From Streptomyces syringium (GTDB lineage Bacteria; Actinomycetota; Actinomycetes; Streptomycetales; Streptomycetaceae), in contig NZ_JAGIOH010000001.1 in the NCBI RefSeq assembly GCF_017876625.1, positions 6,407,501-6,471,500 on the forward strand: a stretch of DNA of 64,000 bases, read 5' to 3'. Below, piece by piece: positions 41,883-49,983 of this stretch; the first letter of the stretch is position 1, and every line of letters begins with the position of its first letter. The position numbers and the translations under genes are program-made. The notes under the pieces are model-generated. The model was not told the DNA's origin. It saw nothing but the letters and a program-made list of their open reading frames with translations, and searched no databases.

Positions 41883-44189
41883 ATGCCGGTGCGAGGAAAG
41901 ACCGCCGAGACTGCGGCTCGGCGTGGCGCCGAGTCGGCAGGGACAGCACATGCTCCCCGCGCGGCCCCTCAGCCTCTCCCGACACGTGCCCCGCCCCCGG
42001 GGGGCGCAGCGCAGATCATGGCCCTCCAGCGTTCCGCGGGAAATACCGCGGTCGCCGCGATCCGGCAGCGCTCGAACGCCCAGGACGTCCGGCGTCCGCC
42101 CGGCCGCACCCTGGACCCGACGCCACGTGACCGGGCGGAAGCCCGGGGAGCGGCCGGCCCGTCCCGCGCGGACCGCATGCCGACTCTCAGCCATGCGCTG
42201 AACCAGGTCGCGGAAGGACTCGACAACACCGCTGGGCTGGCCGCGGACCACGCCGCGCAGATGGAAGAAGCGGTGCACGGCGCCTTGAGCCGCGCGCTGG
42301 TGACCCTCGCCCGCGAAGGCCCGGCAGCCTCCGCGCAGCGCGTCGGCACTCTGGCGGCCGGGGCCGCCACACAGGCCGCCGCGTGGGCCACGGAACTGCC
42401 CGGTCGCCGGGTCGCCGAGCTGCTGCCGCTCCCCGACGAGCTGTCCGCCCTGCTGCCCCGGCAGACCGTCGCCGAGCTGCTGCGGGAGGTCCCCGCAGCG
42501 GCCACCCGGGCCGCCGAGGCGGTGCGCGGTGGTGCCGCCACGGCGGAGGAAGCGGTGCACGGCGCCTTGGGCCGCGCGCTGGCCGCTCTCGCCGGCGAGG
42601 GCCCGGTGGCCGGTGCGCGGAGCGCCGGCACCTCCCTGGTGGAAGCCTCCCGATGGGCCGGCGGCGCGTTGGCCCAGGTCCCCTCCGCCGCCCAGCAGGC
42701 ATTGGTCGAAGCCGTTCCGCTCCCGCAGTGGTGCACACGCCTGGCGCTGCGCTGGGCCGCCTCGTACGCCGCCGCGCACATCTACGGAGCGGCCCGCCAG
42801 GCCGGGCAGACCGTGGCCGCGATCGCGGGTGAACTCGGTACGGAAGCCATGGGGATGATGGACGTGGTGGATCAGGAGCTGCGCCAGATATGCGCTCCGG
42901 CCGAGCAGGGCCCGGCCGCCGGACCCGCCGCCGCTCCCGAACTGACCGCGGAACAGCAGCACGAGGCCCAGTTGCGGGCCTTCCGGGCCACACTGTTCGG
43001 TCTCGGGCCCGCGGACGTCGAAGAGCTCATCGGCTGGCTGACGGCCGGGACGGGCCCTCTCGATGCGGAGCAACTGGCAGTGGCACGGGAGTTTCAGCAC
43101 TTCCAACGGGCCGCCGCCGCCGGAGGCGCCGACGCGTACATGCGTGACTTCGACGCTGAGCGCACGCAATGGGAAGACAAGATCAAGTGGTTGCGGCAGA
43201 AGCAGGACAAGCTCACCCCGTCCCGCGTCCTCCCGCATGCGGTGCTGCCCGCACGCTACCGCGACAAGCACGCACAGCAGGAGGCCGAAATCACGGCGGC
43301 CCACGCCCGGTTGGCGGAGATCGAGGAACTGCGGGAAACGCTCGTGCGCGGCAGCCGGGAGATCGGCGTGCTGCAGAGCGTCCTCCAACACGTCCAAGGC
43401 CCCAGCGCGACGAACATGGAAAAGCTCAAGCCCCACGAACTCGCCGCCTGCGAACAGCTGCTGCAAGGGGCGCTTTCCGACGTCGAGGGGTACGGGGACC
43501 CCGCCGGCCTGAAAGCCCTCCTCGACCGGGTCCGTAGGGAACCGGACGCGCGGTCGATGCTGAAGATGGTCCGCGCGCGGGGCGTCGGCGAGCTGTACGC
43601 GCTCAAGGAACGGATGGACCGCCTGGCCGGAGTCCTCGGTGCCGAGCTGTCGGAGCGCGCACCGGGCTGGCTGGAGCGGACGGGTCTGCGCGAGACCGAT
43701 CCGGCCCTTTCGGCGCAGGTGGAGCAGCTGTCGGGCCAGGTGGCCGAGGCGCACGCCCTCTCCGCCGAGTACGCCCGGCTGATCTCCCTCTACGAGTCGC
43801 CGGAGTACGCCGACCGTACCGCTCGCGCCGAAGCCGACCTGAAGACCTTCCGCGACCTCGACTTCCGCCGCCTGCTCGACCAGGAGTACGGGGAAGCCGC
43901 CGACCGTGTGGTCGCGGCCTCCGGGAACAACGCCCGGCTCCTGCAGGCCATGGGCATTCTGCTGGACCGGGTGAAGGGGGACCCCCCGAAGGGCCTCGGT
44001 GGTGTCCACATCAACATTCTGGAAGGCATGGCCGAACGTCTCCCGGACCTCGCGGCTGCCGCAGGCCCGTTCTACATGGAACGCGTGGACTTCGCACTCC
44101 TGCTGCGCGAGGTGGAGAAGGAACTGGCGGCCCGGCGTGCGGGCCCGCCGAGTTCGGCATCGACCGGCGACGGTCATGCCGGCAGGTGA
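41883..44189 (+). CDS. Helical LQRxAGNxAV-motif protein, candidate cargo or adaptor
   Basis: 768 aa from ATG 41883 after GGAGGACAGGAG. Residues 48-57 (LQRSAGNTAV) share the cargo-type motif with the preceding gene, but there is no DUF4157 HExxH. Two related segments begin at about residues 127 and 221 (both contain EEAVHGAL, encoded by nearly identical DNA), an internal duplication of about 94 aa. The rest is highly helical and charged (DAERTQWEDKIKWLRQKQDK, AHARLAEIEELRETLVRG), likely coiled coil. A mildly hydrophobic stretch (TRLALRWAASYAAAHIYGAA) is amphipathic rather than a clear membrane helix. Probably co-transcribed with the nuclease-like gene, 80 bp upstream. Function unknown. Confidence 0.72.
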   Translation: MPVRGKTAETAARRGAESAGTAHAPRAAPQPLPTRAPPPGGAAQIMALQRSAGNTAVAAIRQRSNAQDVRRPPGRTLDPTPRDRAEARGAAGPSRADRMPTLSHALNQVAEGLDNTAGLAADHAAQMEEAVHGALSRALVTLAREGPAASAQRVGTLAAGAATQAAAWATELPGRRVAELLPLPDELSALLPRQTVAELLREVPAAATRAAEAVRGGAATAEEAVHGALGRALAALAGEGPVAGARSAGTSLVEASRWAGGALAQVPSAAQQALVEAVPLPQWCTRLALRWAASYAAAHIYGAARQAGQTVAAIAGELGTEAMGMMDVVDQELRQICAPAEQGPAAGPAAAPELTAEQQHEAQLRAFRATLFGLGPADVEELIGWLTAGTGPLDAEQLAVAREFQHFQRAAAAGGADAYMRDFDAERTQWEDKIKWLRQKQDKLTPSRVLPHAVLPARYRDKHAQQEAEITAAHARLAEIEELRETLVRGSREIGVLQSVLQHVQGPSATNMEKLKPHELAACEQLLQGALSDVEGYGDPAGLKALLDRVRREPDARSMLKMVRARGVGELYALKERMDRLAGVLGAELSERAPGWLERTGLRETDPALSAQVEQLSGQVAEAHALSAEYARLISLYESPEYADRTARAEADLKTFRDLDFRRLLDQEYGEAADRVVAASGNNARLLQAMGILLDRVKGDPPKGLGGVHINILEGMAERLPDLAAAAGPFYMERVDFALLLREVEKELAARRAGPPSSASTGDGHAGR

Positions 44190-44265
44190 AGAGGCTCCGC
44201 GAGAGTGTGTGCACGGCTCATCGATGCGGCAACGACAGCGCCGCTCCTTGGAAGCCGCGGCAGGG

Positions 44266-45393
44266 TCAGGACGGAACCGTGTAGTCGCCCCAGGAGAGGG
44301 TGACGGCCGCGGAGCCGGCGTTGTCCGCGGCGGCGTGCATCAGCGTGGCCTCGGCGGCGTCGAAGTAGCTGTCGCCGCCCGCGCCGCCGTCACCACCGTG
44401 GCCGCCTGCCCCACCACCTCCGCCGCCGCCTCCTCCGCCGCCGGAGTGAGCGCCCCATCCCCCGCCCCAGCCTCCGCCTGCGCCGCCTCCGCCGCCGAAG
44501 CCGTCGGTCCCCGCACTGCCGTCGGACGCCCGGCTCTTCGCGCTTCCGTTGGCACCGGCCCGGCCACCGGACCCACCGGACCCACCGGATCCGCCCGAAC
44601 CACCGTTGCCGCCGTGGTAGTCCTCTTTCGGATCGATTTTGGCTCCCGCTCCTCCGGCGCCGCCCTGTCGTCCGCTCCCGTCTTTTCCGTCGCTGCAGTC
44701 ACTGTCCCGGACGGTACCCTTGCCGCCCGCGCTGGAGGTCGTTCCGCCTTCTCCTCCGTTTCCGCCGTAACCGGGGTTGTACGCACCCCACTGCGATCCG
44801 TCGGAGCCTTGGTGTCCGTCGCTGCCGTCGCTCCCGCCCGTCCCCGAGCCGCCGGAGCTGCCTGCGGCCGGACCGCCGGCGGCCGAGACCACGCCGGCAT
44901 CGCCTCCCGCGCCGGCGCCGCCTCCCGTACCGCCACCACCGGCGCCTCCCCCGGGGCCCCCGTGGGCGGAACTGCTGCCGCCCCCGCCGCCTCCCCAGCC
45001 GGAGTTCCCGTCGCCGCCCTTCCCGCCCGCATCTCCGCCGCTGCCGGCGCCCGCGATCAGGGTGCCCTTGTGGGAGACCCTGGCCGAGGCGCCCGAGGCG
45101 CCGTCGCGGGCGATGCGGACGGTGAGCTCGTCGCCGGGGTTCACGTACAGCAGGGCCTTGATGCTCGCGCCCTTGCCGCCGGCGGCGCCGCCGGACTGCC
45201 CGCCGGCGCCGCGCAGGTCGAGGTGGAGGAGGGTGACGTCCGCCGGGACCGTGAAGGGCCAATCCTGGTCCTGGCCCGTGTCGTGGAAGTCCGTGCTGCC
45301 CCGGGGATTGAGGAGGGTGAAGTGGGCACCCCTGCCGAGGGCGACGGTGCCGTTGACGGTCACGCTGCCGCCGATGGTGACTTTTCCGGCCAT
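44266..45393 (-). CDS. Glycine-rich, adhesin-like protein
   Basis: 375 aa from ATG 45393. The N-terminus (GKVTIGGSVTVNGTVALGRG) looks like a short beta-helical or trimerisation segment. A beta domain follows (FTVPADVTLLHLDLRGAGGQSGG, IKALLYVNPGDELTVRIARDG). Residues of about 120-335 are dominated by Gly runs broken by S, D, N and T, with a few Cys. The C-terminus has a beta strand (SAAVTLSWGDYTVPS). Similar glycine sandwiches form polyglycine-II lattices in phage S16 gp38 adhesin and other tail-fibre tips; that comparison is by composition only. Last gene of the accessory minus operon, 1 bp after the fibre-like gene. Confidence 0.75.
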   Translation of the reverse strand: MAGKVTIGGSVTVNGTVALGRGAHFTLLNPRGSTDFHDTGQDQDWPFTVPADVTLLHLDLRGAGGQSGGAAGGKGASIKALLYVNPGDELTVRIARDGASGASARVSHKGTLIAGAGSGGDAGGKGGDGNSGWGGGGGGSSSAHGGPGGGAGGGGTGGGAGAGGDAGVVSAAGGPAAGSSGGSGTGGSDGSDGHQGSDGSQWGAYNPGYGGNGGEGGTTSSAGGKGTVRDSDCSDGKDGSGRQGGAGGAGAKIDPKEDYHGGNGGSGGSGGSGGSGGRAGANGSAKSRASDGSAGTDGFGGGGGAGGGWGGGWGAHSGGGGGGGGGGGAGGHGGDGGAGGDSYFDAAEATLMHAAADNAGSAAVTLSWGDYTVPS

Positions 45394-45394
45394 G

Positions 45395-46339
45395 TCAGTT
45401 GCTCCGGAGCGGACGGCCGTCAGGGTCGATGAAATGCGCGTGCGTGGTGATGTCGTCGGTGGCCGCGAGGGTGCCGGTGATGCCGGCGTTCCTGCCGACG
45501 TTCAGGTCGCCGTCGACGTGGGCGTCCTTCGTCACGTGCAGGCCCTCGTCGCCCACGACCTTCAGCCCGTTGACCGTGGGGTTGTCGACCGTGACCACCG
45601 TGGTCAGGTAGTGCGTCGTGGCACCGGTGACGTACTGGAGCACGAACGTCGTGTCCCGGGTGACCGTGCCGTTCCACTCGTGGCCGGTGGTGGGGTTCGG
45701 CTGGTCCTCGGCAGGGGTCGCGCCGCCGCCGCTCAGGATCGTGTACGACAAGGTGGACGGGCCGTTCCAGGTCAGACGGACGGCACCGCCGGACGACACC
45801 TCCAGCTTGTCCGCGCGGAAGTCGCACACCGCCTGCACCGGGATCAGCGGCGCCGGGAACTTGGTGACCGGGAGGGTGACGAACCCCGGGCTGTCCGGCC
45901 ACTTGCCCGTGTCCAGCGTCGCCGTCTCACGGACCTCCAACCGGGCCGTGCCGGGCATCTTGCTGATGTTCAGCTTCTTCAGCGAGATGGTGATGCCGGA
46001 GGCGTCCACGGGAGTGCTGCCCCCCGGCGCCTTGGCGACGAAGTTGGCGTAGTCCCCTTCGGGGAGAACGATGCCGACTCCCTTCTGGAGGGGTTCCACG
46101 GTCCAGCCGGCGACACTGGCGTCGCCGTCGCCCGAGGTGGTGTCCACCAGGCTCTGGGCCAGGTCCCCGTGCGGCAGGGAGAAGACGATCTCGCGGCAGA
46201 ACACCGTGCTGCCCCCACCGTTGGAGACCACGATGTGCACGGTGGTGGGCGGCGCGTCGGCGGTGGCCGCGTAGAGGGGGAAGGGCTCGCTGATGAGGGC
46301 GTAGTCCAGCAGGGGCTTGCCGAGGTCCGGCGCGTTCAC
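45395..46339 (-). CDS. Fibre-like protein of the accessory operon
   Basis: 314 aa from GTG 46339, after AAAGGAT; the open frame continues upstream in the next gene's shadow. I do not recognise a family. The body looks all-beta with an Ig-like segment (FVLQYVTGATTHYLTTVVTVDN). The C-terminal ~60 residues repeat short turns (VNGLKVVGDEGLHVTKDAHVDGDLNVGRNAGITGTL), as in beta-helical tail-fibre shafts. It ends 2 bp before the glycine-rich gene start, so the two products probably form shaft and tip. That is inference from order and composition. Confidence 0.7.
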   Translation of the reverse strand: MNAPDLGKPLLDYALISEPFPLYAATADAPPTTVHIVVSNGGGSTVFCREIVFSLPHGDLAQSLVDTTSGDGDASVAGWTVEPLQKGVGIVLPEGDYANFVAKAPGGSTPVDASGITISLKKLNISKMPGTARLEVRETATLDTGKWPDSPGFVTLPVTKFPAPLIPVQAVCDFRADKLEVSSGGAVRLTWNGPSTLSYTILSGGGATPAEDQPNPTTGHEWNGTVTRDTTFVLQYVTGATTHYLTTVVTVDNPTVNGLKVVGDEGLHVTKDAHVDGDLNVGRNAGITGTLAATDDITTHAHFIDPDGRPLRSN

Positions 46340-46380
46340 GAAGGGGGATCCTTTCGGGGTCGCATCGAGGCTGCTTGGGT

Positions 46381-49300
46381 TCACTTGGTGTCGAATCCGC
46401 CGCTCAGGCGGAGGAAGCCGGTGCGGATGACCGGGCCGTCCTCGTCCAGCCGGGCGTTCTGGTCGATCTGGACGACCGGCTTGTGGTCCCACTCGGAGGC
46501 GGGGGTCAGTTCGGCCCAGTCCCAGGTTCCCTGCGGGGACGTCGGATGCGGCAGCGCCAGGGCGTTGACGAACTCCGGCCTTCCGTTGCCCGCCGGCGCC
46601 TTGCCGCTCGGCACCCTGCGGGTCGTGGTCAGCACGGGGCTGAGCCGCAGCGCCACCCGCATGGCGGCCATCGCGGTGCGCGTGAAGCGCGAGGGCAGCT
46701 GGAGGTCCGTCACCGGGAGGACGTCCGTGGTGGCGTGGACGGCCGCCTGCGGGTCGAGCAGCAGGGTCAGGTGCTTGTGCGCCGTGGAGTCGGCGGGCAG
46801 CGAAGGCCAGTTGGACGAGCCGATCCCCGCCACGTAGTCCGTGTGCGCGGAGCCGCCCGGAGTGGTCACCGCGTAGAACGTCCCGTAGTTGTCCTCGTCG
46901 AAGTAACCGATCAGGCCGTCGCCCTTCTGCCCGGCGTTGCCGAGGCGGATGGGCCACCGGTAGTCGAGGTGGGCCAGCTGCGGCGGCGCGGTCTGCCCGG
47001 CCGGCCGGTTCCCCCACGCGGCGACGGTCCGCCAGTCCCGGGCGTACTGCCACCCCGGGTCGGCGACCGGCAGGCCGTCGAGCTCGAAGCCGAGCCGGGC
47101 GCGGACCAGGGCGAGGGGGCGGCCGAGCAGTGCGCCGAGCACCTCGTCGCCGTACGGGTTGCCCGGGTCGATCCCGCCCAGCGCGCCGTCGATGGTGGCC
47201 ATGAGGTCGGCAAAGGCGCCGGGCCCCTTGGCGACCAGCTCCTTGGCGAAGGCGTAGAGCTGCGGTCGCGCGCCCTCCAGGTTCCGGATGTCCTGGATCC
47301 GTGAGTCGGGCAGCGGGCCCCAGCCGACCACCGTCGACACGGCGTTCCCGTTCTCCCGCAGTTCGAGGCGCAGCTCGCCCAGCGGCTCGCCCGTCGGCGC
47401 GTAGCACAGCAGCGACCGGTCGACGTAGTTGGGGACGATCCACGCGCCCACCGGCGTGGTGTTCGCCGTCAGGTCGACCAGGTGCTCGTCGTCGTGCTCG
47501 GTGACGAAGTCGAACCGCAGCCGGGCGGGCTGGAGCAGCCTCGGCGGCAGCTGGACGAACCGCTCCTTCAGGTCCTCGTCGGCGAACTTCGTGCCCGGTA
47601 CCAGGCTGTCGCCCACCTTCGGGCGCAGGAAGTCCGCGTCGCCCGGCAGCAGTACGTCGAGGGTCTGCCCGAACTCGTCGACGACGGTGAGCGCGCTCAG
47701 GGCGAACTGCCCGGACCGGATCTGCGTGAACCCGGACGGCAGCCAGCCCTTGAACGGCTCCGGCAGGGCACCGGCGTCGGGCAGGTGGTGGTACGCGTCA
47801 CCGACGAGGTCGCCGATCCGGCCCGGCGGCCTGAGGTTGGGCGCGGGGTCGCGGAGGGCGAACGCGTCCGTCAGGCCGTCCAGCCGCTGGGACAGCAGGT
47901 CCAGGTCCTTGATCTGCCCGGCGGCCTTCTCGAACGCCTTGGAGACCTCCTCGTCGGGGTGGTCCGCGGCGTACCGTTCGAGCTTGCTGCTCAAGGTGTG
48001 CTGGACCAGCGGTACGAGGAAGCGGCGCCCGGTCACCTCGACGGTGTCCGTGGCGGACCCGCTCGTCCACTGGTAGGTGCTGCCGTCGAACTGCCAGTTG
48101 TGCGCGTTCCCGTCGGCGTACGGTACCGGCCAGTGCTTGACCCGCCACTGGAACAGCAGCGGCTTCCACGGCTGCCGCCAGGGCTCCGGGACGAGGCCGG
48201 CGGGGATCTTGTCCTTGTCGGCGGGGTCGAGCAGGTAGGCGAACTCGCTCAGCAGGGCCGACGCGACCGGCGGCAGCCCGCCCGTCTTCAGATCGGGATA
48301 CGGGTTCGGCCGGTCGCCGCCGAGGATCTGCGCGGGGGTGCGGCAGAGCAGCCCCTTGGCGCCCGCCAGGGACGGGTGCGCGGTGTGGCTCTTCGCCCCG
48401 GCCAGCAGCACGGTGGGGTCGGTGACCTGGTGGAAGGGCGGGAGCGTCTCCCGGCGGACCTGGTACGTCCCGGGCAGCGGGTTCGTCTTGCGGTAGTCGG
48501 CGAGGGACCGGTCCAGCTCCGGGCCGTCGGCGCCGTGCGGGATCTTCGCCAGGAGCGCGCCGAGTTCGTCCAGCCGCCGGGCCACCTCGAAGGCGAGGCC
48601 CTTCTCGTTCGCCGGGTCGATCTCGGCGCGGAGCTCCTCGCGGGTGTACTGCGGCGGGATCAGCGGCAGGCCGTGCATCCACCACAGGGCGTACAGCCGC
48701 TGCTGGAGCACGGTGAGCTCGCGTTCGGCCCGGTCGTAGGCGGTCTGGTCGGAGTTGAGCCGGGCCAGCCACGCCTCGTGCTCGGGTGCCGCACCGGACC
48801 AGGTGACGGACGCCGGGTCGCCGGAGGTGTTGCCCTTGTCCGTGGTGTCGGCGAGCCGCCACACGAAGCCGCCGGGGAGCTGCCGGAACCAGCCCTTGTG
48901 GAGGGCCTCGGCGGCCTCGAACGTGCCGTCGAGGCCGTCGAGGACGTCCAGCAGGTCATGGCCGAGCGTGTGCAGGAGGGCGGGGTCGGTGTGGTCGAGG
49001 GTGTCGTGCCCGAGTTCGGCGAGCAGCGTGGCGTACGCCTCGTCCGCGCTGCTCCCGACCGCGATCTTCTCCCGGACGTCCTCCTTCGCCGGACGGTCCG
49101 AATCCGGGAGCGCGTCGGGCGTCCACCGCACGTCGACGGCGCGGCCGCAGTACGCGGTGCTGTCCGGGGTCCACCCCTGGGGCAGGTCGTCGACGCTCCA
49201 GCCGAGCCCGGCCAGGACGGAGTCCACCGTCGCGCCCGTCTCGTGCAGGCGGCGGTTCAGTTCCTCCTCCGCCGGGTCGGAATACCAGCCGACGACCTGG

Positions 49301-49983
49301 TAGTTGAGGGTCGCGGGACCGTCGATGCCGGTCAGCGGGTCGTGCAGGGAGAAGACGTTCTCGTGGTACGGCTGGTAGACGTGGAAGGTCATGACGCCCG
49401 GGCCGACCGCGGTGAGGAACAGCTTCCTGCGGGCTTCGGACGTGGTGGCGGGCTCGCTCCACGCCGTGCCGGCGGGGCCGATGTCCAGGGCCTGACCGAT
49501 CTTCGTCGGCACGACGGTCGAGCGGTACGGCGTCTTTGCCGGGTCCTGGACACCGGGCTCGACGGGGTGGACGAAGCGCGAGGTGCCCTTCTTCGGGTCC
49601 AGGTAATCGCTCTCCACCACCCAGCCGGCCGTCGGGCGACCGTCCGTCTGCCGCACCACGAGCCAGCGGTTGGGCACCAGCGGGAACTCCGTGCGCCCGC
49701 CGGCCGCGCGGGCGGCACCCTGACGCAGCGCTTCCGGCAGTTCCCAGCGGAGGTACACGCCGTCGTGCTGCTTGTACGCGTCGTCGCTCTCACCCTGCTC
49801 GGTGGCGTTCCACTTCTCCTCGTTGGTGAAGGGATCCGGCTCCGGGGTGCGGTTGTGGCGCAGCAGGTTGAAGTTGGGCTGCCAGCGCCGGAAGCCCTGG
49901 CCGCCGCGCTCGCGGACGTGTTGGTTGACCACCAGGGCGTCCACGTTCACCGGGACGATGAGGGTGTCGTCTCGGTCAGCCAT
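46381..49983 (-). CDS. Orphan 1200-aa protein of the accessory operon
   Basis: 1200 aa from ATG 49983. No family recognised. The N-terminus (IVPVNVDALVVNQHVRERGGQGFRRW) and GVYLRWELPEALRQG suggest a folded beta domain; the middle has a helical portion (AYDRAERELTVLQQRLYALWWMHGLPLIPP). The C-terminal third mixes beta strands (AWIVPNYVDRSLLCYAPTGEPLGELRLELREN). No signal peptide, transmembrane helix or obvious catalytic motif. It overlaps the 765-aa gene by 8 nt, so the products are likely made in fixed ratio. GVYLRW also matches my general memory of uncharacterised proteins beside contractile loci, but weakly. Confidence 0.75.
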   Translation of the reverse strand: MADRDDTLIVPVNVDALVVNQHVRERGGQGFRRWQPNFNLLRHNRTPEPDPFTNEEKWNATEQGESDDAYKQHDGVYLRWELPEALRQGAARAAGGRTEFPLVPNRWLVVRQTDGRPTAGWVVESDYLDPKKGTSRFVHPVEPGVQDPAKTPYRSTVVPTKIGQALDIGPAGTAWSEPATTSEARRKLFLTAVGPGVMTFHVYQPYHENVFSLHDPLTGIDGPATLNYQVVGWYSDPAEEELNRRLHETGATVDSVLAGLGWSVDDLPQGWTPDSTAYCGRAVDVRWTPDALPDSDRPAKEDVREKIAVGSSADEAYATLLAELGHDTLDHTDPALLHTLGHDLLDVLDGLDGTFEAAEALHKGWFRQLPGGFVWRLADTTDKGNTSGDPASVTWSGAAPEHEAWLARLNSDQTAYDRAERELTVLQQRLYALWWMHGLPLIPPQYTREELRAEIDPANEKGLAFEVARRLDELGALLAKIPHGADGPELDRSLADYRKTNPLPGTYQVRRETLPPFHQVTDPTVLLAGAKSHTAHPSLAGAKGLLCRTPAQILGGDRPNPYPDLKTGGLPPVASALLSEFAYLLDPADKDKIPAGLVPEPWRQPWKPLLFQWRVKHWPVPYADGNAHNWQFDGSTYQWTSGSATDTVEVTGRRFLVPLVQHTLSSKLERYAADHPDEEVSKAFEKAAGQIKDLDLLSQRLDGLTDAFALRDPAPNLRPPGRIGDLVGDAYHHLPDAGALPEPFKGWLPSGFTQIRSGQFALSALTVVDEFGQTLDVLLPGDADFLRPKVGDSLVPGTKFADEDLKERFVQLPPRLLQPARLRFDFVTEHDDEHLVDLTANTTPVGAWIVPNYVDRSLLCYAPTGEPLGELRLELRENGNAVSTVVGWGPLPDSRIQDIRNLEGARPQLYAFAKELVAKGPGAFADLMATIDGALGGIDPGNPYGDEVLGALLGRPLALVRARLGFELDGLPVADPGWQYARDWRTVAAWGNRPAGQTAPPQLAHLDYRWPIRLGNAGQKGDGLIGYFDEDNYGTFYAVTTPGGSAHTDYVAGIGSSNWPSLPADSTAHKHLTLLLDPQAAVHATTDVLPVTDLQLPSRFTRTAMAAMRVALRLSPVLTTTRRVPSGKAPAGNGRPEFVNALALPHPTSPQGTWDWAELTPASEWDHKPVVQIDQNARLDEDGPVIRTGFLRLSGGFDTK

